Positions 36,613 through 44,410 are shown, numbered from the stretch's first letter. The stretch: 64,000 bases of DNA from Lachnospiraceae bacterium (GCA_910575565.1 CAJTFL010000001.1:310001-374000); one strand, 5' to 3'. A program made the numbers and translations. Notes: a model not told the origin generated them from the sequence alone.

Positions 36613-38105
36613 AAAGCTGCAATTACCGCTGTTCTTACTGCCCCTTTTCCAAGCACCGGCATTCGGGGGAAGAACTATTAAAGGATCGGGAAAAGTGGTT
36701 TCAGTTTGTGGAAAAGGTTGAGCAGGAAGCTTTGCCTGGCGACCATTGCCTGATGGTGGTTCCTTACGGGGAGGCTTTGATTCATCCCTGGTACTGGGAT
36801 GGACTGGGGCGTTTAAGCAGGCTCCCTTCCTTCGGGGCGGTGGGGGCGCAGACGAATTTCAGCTTCCCCCTGGAGGAAGCATTGGAGCGGTTTTTCCGTG
36901 CTGGCGGAAAATCCTTTAAGCTCCGGCTGTGGGCTACCTTCCACCCGGAAATGGTTACTGTGGAAGCCTTTGCAGAAAAATGCAGGAAGGCCATGGAAGC
37001 CGGGATCCTGCTTTGCGCCGGAGCCGTAGGCGCGCCGGAAAACATGGCCTTGTTGAAATCCCTGCGGGCATCCCTGCCAGATGAACTATATCTTTGGGTA
37101 AATAAGCTGGATGGCCTTAAACGTCCCTACACCCAGGCGGAAATCCAGGGTTTTATGGATATTGATCCCTTTTTTTACCGGGAGCTGCGCTTAAACCCTG
37201 CCAATCCAAAGCTGTGTGCAGGGCGGGTTTTTGCCCAGGGGGATGGGAAGCTTGGCCTTTGCAGCATCAGCCCTTCCATTAAGGAAAAGTGGGATGGGGA
37301 CGAGCCTGGGGCAGGGATCTTTTCGGAAAGGATATCTTTGGCTGGGGGGATCTGCTCCCGGAAACGCTGCTCCTGTTACCTGGCCTATGGGGGAAGGAAG
37401 GATCTGATGAACCAGGTGCTGTTTGGCCCATATCCCATATTTCGGATCCCCCGCCGGCCGAAGGCCGTGTTTTTGGACATCGACGGAACGCTGATCCCTA
37501 AGGGGAGCCGCCAGATTCCCCAGGATGTGGAAGAGGATTTAGCAGCGTTGGCGAAAAACGGGGGGACGTATCTGCTTTTTGCCACTTCCCTGCCCCTTGC
37601 GGAAGCGAAAAAGCGCTGCGGGAAGGTGTGGCATCTGTTCTGCGGCGGGGTTTTTGCCGGAGGCGCCCATCTGCGCTTAGGGCGTTTTTCGGAAAAAGGC
37701 CGGGAGATGGTTCATCCCTTTGAGGGAAACCGCCTGATTCCAGCCATAAATGCCTTAAGGGAAAAATTAGAAGGCCGTCCCTTCCGGCTCCTGGTTTACC
37801 GGGAAAAGGGGGCGGTTTATAAGATCAGCCTGGTGCGTCCTGCCCAAAGGCCCTGGGAAGAAAAGGAGGCAGGAAAAATAGCCGGCATCCTAAAAAGGGA
37901 ATGGGACGGGGAAGGGATCCGGGTGTTTACGGAAGGAAGCTGTATGCAGATCGTTTCTGCTGCCGCCGCTAAGGCAAAGGGGGTAAGGCAGATCTGCCGC
38001 TGGCTGGGCATAGCACCTAGGGAGGCAGTGGCAGCAGGGGATGGGATGGAGGATCAGGAGATGCTTTCCCTCTGCCAGGGGATAAATCTGTCTGAAAAAT
38101 CCTGA
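36588..38105 (+). CDS. STM4011-family radical SAM protein fused to HAD phosphatase
   Basis: Residues 1 to about 285 form a radical SAM domain with CNYRCSYC (11-18) and further Cys near the domain end (CSISPSI, CSRKRCSC, about 226-263) that could hold an auxiliary cluster. From about 290 a HAD hydrolase begins: FLDIDGTL (motif I, Asp297/Asp299), ATSLP (motif II region) and GDGMEDQEM near residue 485 (motif IV), a Cof/sucrose-phosphatase-like layout. STM4011 relatives as I know them are single-domain, so the fusion links radical chemistry to removal of a phosphate. It overlaps STM4012 by 25 bp; RBS AAGGAGTGGG precedes the ATG. Confidence 0.82.
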   Translation: MVLYRGLLKSCNYRCSYCPFSKHRHSGEELLKDREKWFQFVEKVEQEALPGDHCLMVVPYGEALIHPWYWDGLGRLSRLPSFGAVGAQTNFSFPLEEALERFFRAGGKSFKLRLWATFHPEMVTVEAFAEKCRKAMEAGILLCAGAVGAPENMALLKSLRASLPDELYLWVNKLDGLKRPYTQAEIQGFMDIDPFFYRELRLNPANPKLCAGRVFAQGDGKLGLCSISPSIKEKWDGDEPGAGIFSERISLAGGICSRKRCSCYLAYGGRKDLMNQVLFGPYPIFRIPRRPKAVFLDIDGTLIPKGSRQIPQDVEEDLAALAKNGGTYLLFATSLPLAEAKKRCGKVWHLFCGGVFAGGAHLRLGRFSEKGREMVHPFEGNRLIPAINALREKLEGRPFRLLVYREKGAVYKISLVRPAQRPWEEKEAGKIAGILKREWDGEGIRVFTEGSCMQIVSAAAAKAKGVRQICRWLGIAPREAVAAGDGMEDQEMLSLCQGINLSEKS

Positions 38106-38150
38106 ATTTTTTTGCTTCTAGCGGGCAATTAAATATCTTATAAATAAATC

Positions 38151-38177
38151 TTAAGAAATTTTAAAATTGGCCGATAT
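38151..38177 (+). promoter_or_regulatory. Sigma-D (sigma-28) flagellar promoter
   Basis: GCCGATAT (38170-38177) matches the -10 of motility sigma factors. TTAAG (38151-38155), 14-15 bp upstream, fits the TAAA-like -35. It lies about 125 bp upstream of the flagellin start, in a very AT-rich stretch, and supports flagellar-regulon control of that gene. Confidence 0.75.
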
Positions 38178-38209
38178 ACAATTAAATGTTATTATAAAAT
38201 CCGCTGCCT

Positions 38210-38254
38210 GTTCAGCCCGCGCCATTCGCACTGCGCAGCGTCCACTGGCTGAAC
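38210..38254. repeat. Short MITE-like repeat in the flagellin 5' UTR
   Basis: GTTCAGCC (38210-38217) and CTGGCTGAAC (38245-38254) form terminal inverted repeats. The left part GCGCCATTCGCA and the right part CCACTGGCTGAAC match both ends of the 156-bp elements at 45073-45407, with the interior shortened. It lies between the sigma-D promoter and the flagellin start. Confidence 0.65.
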
Positions 38255-38300
38255 GATTAAACAGAAAAATACCTTAAATAAATGAATCGGGGGGGGTAAA

Positions 38301-40145
38301 TTGAAGATCCAACATAATCTTTCCGCTATCAATTCCCAGAGGATTATCCAGAGCACGAATTGGTCCATGTCGAAAAACCTGGAAAAGTTAAGCTCCGGTT
38401 ATCAGATTAACCGCGCAGGGGACGACTCTGCCGGCCTTGCCATATCCGAAGGGATGCGGGCACAGATCACGGCTCTTAACCAAGGAAAGAGGAATACCCA
38501 GGACGGCATCTCCCTGGTGCAGACCGTGGAAGGCGCGCTGACGGAAGTCCATTCCATGTTAAACCGGATGAAGGGAATGGCGGTGCAGGCGGCAAACGGG
38601 ACGTATTCCGATGTCCAGCGGGCCATGATGAACCTGGAAATGGATAACCTGAAGGAAGAGATAGGGCGAATCGGCACTTCCACTAATTTCAGCGGCGTGC
38701 CCCTGTTTACCAATGGCGGGACAAAGCGGGATGTGACCATATCCGCATCCACGTTTTATCACTGCACATTGGATTTAACCAATAAAAGCGTATCGGTAAA
38801 CTATGCCGGGAGCGCAGGAAAAGCTTCCGGTTCTTCAAGCGGCGGGTATGATCTCCTGGCGGAGAAGATTGCCACAGAATATATTCCCAATGCGGTTACT
38901 CAGATTTTTGACACATTCGGTTCGTTAAAGGGTGCAATGGGCAGCGACAAAGTTGACATGGAACTGCGGATCGAATATATTGATGGTTCCTACGGCACGA
39001 TGGCTTATGCGAAAGCTTCTTTCCAGGGCAGCGGAAAACCTTTCAATATGCAGATTGTGGTGGATACTGCCGATTTTTCCGATGAATCCATAAAGCCTGG
39101 CTCCGCGGGAGAAGGGGAGTTAAAGTCAACCATTGCCCACGAGCTTATGCACTCCGTGATGCAGTATACCCTGACGGACGGGATGTTTGGGCGGAACGGA
39201 ACGGAAAAGTTCCCGGAATGGTTCGTTGAGGGGACAGCCCAGCTTACCGGGGGCGGGTTCCCCTCAGGATGGAATGCCAAGCTGCAGCAGATTGCAAATG
39301 GCCTGAGCGATGGGAATGACGCTTCCGGGGATGCTGCCATCACAAATTATTTAAAATCCTTTGATGTTAAGGATCGGCCGTATGGGCATGGGTATCTTGC
39401 GTCGGCGTATATCGGCTGGCTGGCAAATGGCGGAACGGGGCCGGTTGATTCTGCCAGCATAGCCCAAGGGATGGACAATATTTTTAATGATCTGCTAAAT
39501 GGCAGTTCGTTAAATACTGTGCTGGCTAATCGTACCGGGGGCAAAATCACCGATTCAGCATCATTAGAGAGGTTATTTGACAATCCGGATGCCAGTTTGG
39601 TTCAATTTGTACGCCAGCTTTCCGTTGCCTCCAAAGGTGGCGCCGGTTCTGTGATTGCCGGGGGATTAGATAAAGGGGCTGGTTCTGTCCTTGGCAGTTT
39701 GACGAACCTGGATCCGGCTTTTTCCGTCAGCAAATGGTCCATCGGGGCATCGGGAAAGCTTACCTTGTCCGTAGGCGGGCATGACCAGCTGCTGGAAGTG
39801 GACTTGTTCCGCTTAGACAGCACTGGCCTTCGGCTGGGAGGTACGAATATCGAAACCCTGGAGGCTGCCAATGAGGCGGTGGATCAGATCGATGCCGCTA
39901 TCGATAATGTCAGCAAGATGCGCAGCCATTACGGAGCGATCCAGAACCGATTGGAGCACACCTTAGCGAATTTAAGCAACACCATTGAAAATATAACGGC
40001 AGCCGAGTCCCGGATCCGGGATACGGATATGGCTTTTGCCTTAACGGAGCACGTGCGCAACCAGATCTTAATGCAAAGCGGCCAGAGTATGCTTGCTCAG
40101 GCAAACCGGATACCGGAAAATATCCTTAGCCTGTTAAGCGTATAG
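38301..40145 (+). CDS. Flagellin with internal metallopeptidase domain (flagellinolysin-like)
   Basis: The N-terminal 145 residues (IQHNLSAINSQR..., GLAISEGMRAQI) and the C-terminal 110 residues (SRIRDTDMA, LAQANRIPENILSLL) are canonical flagellin D0/D1. Between them the usual variable region is replaced by a protease-like domain with HELMH at 280-284 and a Glu at 310 in WFVEGTAQ, the HExxH...E gluzincin zinc site. This is the architecture of flagellinolysins, which build filaments with proteolytic surface activity. The start codon is TTG behind an unusual run of eight G (RBS); the N-terminus leaves no other choice. Length 614. No other flagellar gene is in the window. Confidence 0.92.
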   Translation: MKIQHNLSAINSQRIIQSTNWSMSKNLEKLSSGYQINRAGDDSAGLAISEGMRAQITALNQGKRNTQDGISLVQTVEGALTEVHSMLNRMKGMAVQAANGTYSDVQRAMMNLEMDNLKEEIGRIGTSTNFSGVPLFTNGGTKRDVTISASTFYHCTLDLTNKSVSVNYAGSAGKASGSSSGGYDLLAEKIATEYIPNAVTQIFDTFGSLKGAMGSDKVDMELRIEYIDGSYGTMAYAKASFQGSGKPFNMQIVVDTADFSDESIKPGSAGEGELKSTIAHELMHSVMQYTLTDGMFGRNGTEKFPEWFVEGTAQLTGGGFPSGWNAKLQQIANGLSDGNDASGDAAITNYLKSFDVKDRPYGHGYLASAYIGWLANGGTGPVDSASIAQGMDNIFNDLLNGSSLNTVLANRTGGKITDSASLERLFDNPDASLVQFVRQLSVASKGGAGSVIAGGLDKGAGSVLGSLTNLDPAFSVSKWSIGASGKLTLSVGGHDQLLEVDLFRLDSTGLRLGGTNIETLEAANEAVDQIDAAIDNVSKMRSHYGAIQNRLEHTLANLSNTIENITAAESRIRDTDMAFALTEHVRNQILMQSGQSMLAQANRIPENILSLLSV

Positions 40146-40161
40146 AAGGAGGGATAAATCC

Positions 40162-40539
40162 GTGGGAATAATGAAGGAAATCCGCTGTCCCTCCTGCCAT
40201 AGGGACTGGAAGGCAGCCGTAGGCCACGGCAGGATGCACGGGAAGCTGGACAGGGCAGTGGAGGCTTTCCCTAAGGAACTTCAAAGAAAGATCCGCATGG
40301 ATGCAGGCCTGGGGGATGAGCCGCTGTTTTTGTTTAACTACCGTCTAGCCGTGTGCCCGGAATGCAAAGACATTGTGGCAGTGCCTTTTTTGCGCTTCCT
40401 GGAAACCGGGTGGGAGTACGTGTCACCTTGCCCGAAATGCGGCGGGAAAGCGGAAGTTTTAGAAGAAGATATCCCTGGGGTCTGCCCCAACTGCCAAAAG
40501 GCGGGGCTGGAGGCAGAGGAGACGGGGCACTGGGATTAG
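40162..40539 (+). CDS. Small zinc-ribbon protein
   Basis: A 125-residue protein with four Cys pairs: CPSCHR (about 9), CPECKD (about 67), CPKCGG (about 92) and CPNCQK (about 108). It has no membrane segment. The pattern resembles CpXC-type zinc-ribbon proteins but I do not recognise a specific family. Start is GTG with AGGAGGGAT upstream, 16 bp after the flagellin stop, so it may share the sigma-D transcript. Confidence 0.7.
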   Translation: MGIMKEIRCPSCHRDWKAAVGHGRMHGKLDRAVEAFPKELQRKIRMDAGLGDEPLFLFNYRLAVCPECKDIVAVPFLRFLETGWEYVSPCPKCGGKAEVLEEDIPGVCPNCQKAGLEAEETGHWD

Positions 40540-40579
40540 TGTGCTGCTGGCTGAAGAAAAGGATGGAAAGAAAATCTTC

Positions 40580-40608
40580 TTGACTAAACCAGGGTTATTC
40601 GCTACAAT
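40580..40608 (+). promoter_or_regulatory. Strong sigma-A promoter of the hydrogenase-maturation cluster
   Basis: TTGACT (40580-40585), a 17-bp spacer and TACAAT (40603-40608). It is close to consensus and lies about 234 bp upstream of the TM1266-like start, leaving a long leader. Confidence 0.8.
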
Positions 40609-40841
40609 CAAACCTAACAAAAGGACTGAGCCAGAAAGGGAAAGCTTGACGGCGAAGGGATTTGGTTAATTCATCATAAACTGACCGGTAAGGATGCCTG
40701 ACGGGAAGGAAAAGCTATGCTGTTTGCTTTGGCAAGACAGTTTATTTCGCATATCCTGACGCACAGAGAGGGTTCCTTACCTTTAAGGAGTCCTCTTTTA
40801 TGTTTGCCTGCAAAGGATACAGGAAAGGAGAAGGAAAGCCT
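40609..40841 (+). promoter_or_regulatory. Structured leader with attenuator-like terminator
   Basis: The leader from the promoter to the TM1266-like ATG holds a stem around CTGTTTGC/GCAAGACAG (about 40717-40738). It ends in a continuous 13-bp hairpin (40767-40779 with 40784-40796, loop CCTT, two wobbles) followed by TTTT (40796-40799). That is an intrinsic-terminator form placed before the coding sequence, so riboswitch or attenuation control is plausible. I do not recognise a known riboswitch consensus. The motif GAAAGGGAAAGC (40634-40645) recurs upstream of hydG. Confidence 0.6.
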
Positions 40842-41186
40842 ATGGAAGAGAGCAAACAAGATCAACGGGGCAGGATCGGGGGCATAGCCAGGGTGGACAG
40901 GGTTTCGGCTGTGGGAAGGCCAAAGCCTGGGGAAATCCGGGCGCGGATCGCGGTGCTGGGGATCATTATCGAGGACAAGGGGCAGGCGGAGCAGGTGAAT
41001 AGCCTGCTGCACCAGTATGGCCGGTATATCATTGGCCGGATGGGCCTCCCCTATGAGAAAAAACAGATTAACATTATCAGCGTGGTGGTGGATGCCCCCG
41101 CAGATGTAATCAGTGCATTATCCGGAAAGCTTGGCAGGCTTCCAGGGGTCAGCTCCAAGGCGCTGTACTCCAAAACTGCTGAATAG
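40842..41186 (+). CDS. TM1266-family iron-only hydrogenase system regulator (putative)
   Basis: ACT-like/NikR-C-like small protein of about 114 residues with RIAVLGIIIEDKG and IISVVVDAPADVISALSGKLGRLPGV. It matches the TM1266 family that occurs beside hydE, hydF and hydG and is annotated as a putative regulator of [FeFe]-hydrogenase systems. No DNA-binding domain is visible, so a regulatory role would be through ligand or protein binding. I chose the ATG at 40842 (RBS GGAGAAGGAAAG) over one 14 codons upstream, which lies in the leader hairpin tail. Confidence 0.85.
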   Translation: MEESKQDQRGRIGGIARVDRVSAVGRPKPGEIRARIAVLGIIIEDKGQAEQVNSLLHQYGRYIIGRMGLPYEKKQINIISVVVDAPADVISALSGKLGRLPGVSSKALYSKTAE

Positions 41187-41338
41187 CCAAATGCCCCGCA
41201 GAAAGCAAGGGAGTGTTTGGCTCTTTGCGGTATTTCCCGCAAAGATAAATCATTAAGTTGCCGCTGAAGGGAAAGCCTACGGCCAGTACTCCGGTACGGA
41301 GCCGTTCCTGACCCCATGCAGAAAGGAAGAAAAAAATC
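41187..41338 (+). other. hydG leader with stem-loops
   Basis: This 152-bp gap contains a perfect 8-bp stem, CTTTGCGG (41223-41230) with CCGCAAAG (41237-41244). A second stem, CTCCG-GTA-CGGAG, lies near 41289-41301. GAAGGGAAAGCCTACGGC (41266-41283) closely resembles 40634-40653 in the upstream leader. There is no U-run, so it is not an obvious terminator. The RBS AAAGGAAG precedes hydG. Confidence 0.45.
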
Positions 41339-42757
41339 ATGTACAATCCAAAATCAAAACAGGCGGACGAATTTATCAACCATGAGGAAATCATGGATAC
41401 CTTAGCTTACGCCCATGCCAACCGGGCCAACCGGGAATTAATCAGCCAGATCCTTGAAAAGGCAAAGGAGAGGAAGGGGTTAAGCCACCGGGAGGCGGCA
41501 GTTCTTTTAGACTGTGAGCTGGAGGATAAGAACCAGGAAATATATGCCCTGGCGGAGCAGATTAAGAAGGATTTCTACGGGAACCGCATCGTCATGTTTG
41601 CCCCCTTATATCTGTCTAATTACTGCGTCAATGGCTGCCTCTACTGTCCTTACCATGCGAAAAATAAGCATATCCCCAGGAAGAAGCTGACCCAGGAGGA
41701 GATCCGCCAGGAGGTGATTGCCCTCCAGGATATGGGGCATAAGCGCCTTGCCCTGGAAACGGGGGAGGATCCGGTAAACAGCCCCATTGAATATGTGCTG
41801 GAAAGCATTAAGACCATCTACGGGATCAAGCATAAAAACGGGGCAATCCGGCGGGTAAACGTAAATATTGCAGCCACTACGGCAGAAAACTACCGGAAGC
41901 TAAAGGAAGCCGGGATTGGGACGTATATTTTGTTCCAGGAAACCTACCACCGGGAAAGCTATGAAAAGCTCCACCCCACCGGGCCGAAGCATGACTACTG
42001 CTACCACACCGAGGCCATGGACAGGGCCATGGAAGGCGGCATTGACGATGTAGGCTGCGGCGTATTATTTGGCCTGGAATTGTACCGCTATGAGTTTGCG
42101 GGCCTCCTTATGCACGCAGAACACCTGGAAGCGGTGTACGGAGTGGGCCCCCATACCATCAGCGTGCCCAGGATCCGCCGGGCGGACGATATCGATCCGG
42201 ACGTGTTTGACAATGGGATTGATGACGACACCTTTGCCAAGATCGTGGCCTGCATCAGGGTTTCCGTGCCCTATACCGGCATGATCATTTCCACCAGGGA
42301 AAGCCAGAAGTGCAGGGAAAGGGTGCTCCGCTTAGGGATCTCTCAGATCTCCGGCGGTTCCCGCACCAGCGTAGGGGGATATGTGGAGCCGGAACCGGAG
42401 GAAGAGTCTTCCGAGCAGTTTGAGGTCAGCGACAAGCGGACGCTGGATCAGGTGGTGAACTGGCTGATGGGCATGGATTATATTCCCAGCTTCTGCACGG
42501 CCTGCTACCGGGAAGGCCGCACCGGGGATCGGTTTATGTCCCTGTGCAAGTCCGGGCAGATCCAAAATTGCTGCCTGCCCAATGCCCTGATGACCTTAAA
42601 GGAATACCTGATGGATTACGCTTCCCCGGACACTAAGGAAAAAGGGCTGGCGTTAATCCAGAAGGAACTGGCCAATATCCCCAAGGATAAGGTAAGGGAG
42701 ATTGTCAAAGAGCGCCTGGCAGAAATCGAGAAGGGCAACCGGGATTTCCGGTTTTAA
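41339..42757 (+). CDS. hydG: [FeFe]-hydrogenase maturase HydG
   Basis: Radical SAM tyrosine lyase that makes the CO and CN ligands (as an Fe-CO-CN synthon) of the H-cluster from tyrosine. The N-terminal cluster motif is CVNGCLYC (about 100-107). The C-terminal auxiliary cluster follows CTACYREGRTGDRFMSLC with further Cys in NCCLP (about 385-412), which distinguishes HydG from ThiH. Length 472 is usual. It sits between the TM1266-like gene and hydF; hydE and the hydrogenase itself are outside the window. Confidence 0.96.
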   Translation: MYNPKSKQADEFINHEEIMDTLAYAHANRANRELISQILEKAKERKGLSHREAAVLLDCELEDKNQEIYALAEQIKKDFYGNRIVMFAPLYLSNYCVNGCLYCPYHAKNKHIPRKKLTQEEIRQEVIALQDMGHKRLALETGEDPVNSPIEYVLESIKTIYGIKHKNGAIRRVNVNIAATTAENYRKLKEAGIGTYILFQETYHRESYEKLHPTGPKHDYCYHTEAMDRAMEGGIDDVGCGVLFGLELYRYEFAGLLMHAEHLEAVYGVGPHTISVPRIRRADDIDPDVFDNGIDDDTFAKIVACIRVSVPYTGMIISTRESQKCRERVLRLGISQISGGSRTSVGGYVEPEPEEESSEQFEVSDKRTLDQVVNWLMGMDYIPSFCTACYREGRTGDRFMSLCKSGQIQNCCLPNALMTLKEYLMDYASPDTKEKGLALIQKELANIPKDKVREIVKERLAEIEKGNRDFRF

Positions 42758-42773
42758 GCGGGGAGGGAACCAT

Positions 42774-44099
42774 ATGGGATTAAATCAAACCCCGGCCTCG
42801 GAGCGGCTGCATATCGGGTTTTTTGGGAAGCAAAACGCGGGGAAATCCAGCGTGATTAATGCCGTAACCGGGCAGGATTTAGCTGTGGTGTCCAGCCAGA
42901 AGGGGACGACTACGGATCCGGTTTACAAGTCCATGGAGCTTTTGCCGTTGGGGCCGGTAGTGATGATGGATACCCCTGGGATTGACGATACCGGGGATTT
43001 AGGGCAGCTGCGGGTGAAAAAAAGCTACCAGGTGCTGAACAAAACCGACGGGGCAGTTTTGGTAGTTGACGGAGAAGAAGGATTTTCCCGGGAAGATTTG
43101 TCTCTGCTTAAACGAATTCGGGAAAAGCGTATTCCCTGTGTGGTGGCATTTAACAAGGCGGATCAGGTTTCCCGGGAAAAGCAGCGGATTCAGGAAGAGA
43201 GATTTTTTGCCGAAACGGCAGGCCATGGAAGGGAAGAGGGGGAAGATGCCCCAGAAAAAAATGCCTCGGGAAAAAATGCTTTAGAAAAAAATGCCAACGC
43301 TAAGGCGGATGGTGAGGGCCTGCTGTGGATCAGCGCGGCTACCGGGGCAGGGATCCATGAGCTGAAGGAGCTGTTGGCCCGGTTCATCCAAAAGGATGAG
43401 GAAAGCCGCCGGATTGTGGGGGACTTAGTCTCGCCTTTGGATTTTGTGGTGCTGGTCGTGCCCATTGATAAGGCAGCGCCTAAGGGACGCTTGATTTTGC
43501 CCCAGCAGCAGACCATCCGGGATCTGCTGGAATCCGGGGCGGGGATTATGGTGGTAAGGGAAACGGAGCTAAAGGAAACCTTGGCTCATTTAGGGAAACG
43601 CCCCAGCTTGGTGATTACAGACAGCCAGGTGTTCGGCTTAGTTTCCGCCCTTACGCCGCAGGAGATTCCTCTCACGTCCTTTTCCATCCTCTTTGCCCGG
43701 TATAAGGGAAATTTAAAGATGGCGGTTAAGGGAGCCGCTGCCTTAAACCGCTTAAAAGACGGGGACAGGATTTTGATCAGCGAAGGCTGCACCCACCATC
43801 GCCAGTGCGGTGACATCGGCAGTGTAAAGCTTCCCAGGTGGATCCGGCAGCATACCGGGAAGGATTTTGCCTTTGAATTTACCTCCGGCACGGAATTCCC
43901 GGAGGATCTAAGGCCTTACGGACTTATCGTCCACTGCGGCGGCTGTATGTTAAATGAGCGGGAGATGAAATACCGGTTAAGCTGCGCCGGGGCTCAGGAA
44001 GTCCCGATGACCAACTACGGGATTTTGATCGCTTACCTTAACGGGATTTTAAAGCGAAGCGTACAAATGTTCCCGGATGTTTATGAGATGCTGGATTGA
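42774..44099 (+). CDS. hydF: [FeFe]-hydrogenase maturation GTPase HydF
   Basis: Scaffold GTPase on which the 2Fe subcluster is assembled before transfer to HydA. The N-terminal Ras-like GTPase has FGKQNAGKSS (about 18), TTTDPV, DTPG (about 65) and FNKADQ. Residues about 160-180 carry a Lys/Asn/Ala repeat insert in the G domain. The C-terminal [4Fe-4S] domain shows EGCTHHRQCGD and VHCGGCMLN. I chose the ATG at 42774 with RBS GGGAGGG; an in-frame ATG at 42702 would overlap hydG by 56 bp. A terminator follows. Confidence 0.95.
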   Translation: MGLNQTPASERLHIGFFGKQNAGKSSVINAVTGQDLAVVSSQKGTTTDPVYKSMELLPLGPVVMMDTPGIDDTGDLGQLRVKKSYQVLNKTDGAVLVVDGEEGFSREDLSLLKRIREKRIPCVVAFNKADQVSREKQRIQEERFFAETAGHGREEGEDAPEKNASGKNALEKNANAKADGEGLLWISAATGAGIHELKELLARFIQKDEESRRIVGDLVSPLDFVVLVVPIDKAAPKGRLILPQQQTIRDLLESGAGIMVVRETELKETLAHLGKRPSLVITDSQVFGLVSALTPQEIPLTSFSILFARYKGNLKMAVKGAAALNRLKDGDRILISEGCTHHRQCGDIGSVKLPRWIRQHTGKDFAFEFTSGTEFPEDLRPYGLIVHCGGCMLNEREMKYRLSCAGAQEVPMTNYGILIAYLNGILKRSVQMFPDVYEMLD

Positions 44100-44143
44100 A
44101 GGCAAAGGGCGTTTGGCCTGAGGGCAAATAGCGTTAAAGGGGA

Positions 44144-44195
44144 AAACCAGGGAGTTGGTTATGCTTAGTGATAACCGGCTCCCTGGTTTGTTGTT
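44144..44195 (+). terminator. Terminator after hydF
   Basis: AAACCAGGGAG (44144-44154) pairs perfectly with CTCCCTGGTTT (44179-44189). An inner GGTTAT/ATAACC stem and a T-rich tail (TTTGTTGTTG) complete it. It ends the TM1266-hydG-hydF transcript. Confidence 0.8.
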
Positions 44196-44196
44196 G

Positions 44197-44332
44197 CTGT
44201 TCACAGGTATCCTGTGAACGTAACCGCATATGCCCATTTGAAATCGCCTATGGCGATAGGGCATATGCTTTGGCCCCATAACTGTATTGGCTCATGACTA
44301 ATCAGCGGAGTGATTAGTCATTGTGTGAACAG
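44197..44332. repeat. Compound palindromic element with CTGTTCACA ends
   Basis: A 136-bp unit bounded by CTGTTCACA (44197-44205) and TGTGAACAG (44324-44332). Inside are three stems: GCATATGCCC with GGGCATATGC, ATCGCC with GGCGAT, and a perfect 11-bp ATGACTAATCA/TGATTAGTCAT with a 6-nt loop (44295-44322). It has no ORF. It is probably a mobile or REP-like intergenic repeat. Confidence 0.65.
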
Positions 44333-44374
44333 TAACGGTTTGTTATCTTTATTGGGTTTGGCGGGCGACATCCC

Positions 44375-44404
44375 TTGAATTTTCATTTAAGGTCATGCTA
44401 TAAT
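44375..44404 (+). promoter_or_regulatory. Sigma-A promoter upstream of a small membrane protein gene
   Basis: TTGAAT (44375-44380), an 18-bp spacer and TATAAT (44399-44404, perfect -10). The transcript would start near 44411. Confidence 0.75.
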
Positions 44405-44410
44405 GATGTA

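Noticed and set aside
36595-38105. Two separate genes, radical SAM and HAD
   Set aside because: The frame is continuous through the junction near 37455, with no stop, RBS or start between the domains.
40674-41012. Minus-strand frame across the hydrogenase leader
   Set aside because: It reads opposite to the strong promoter and the TM1266-like gene and has no recognisable product.
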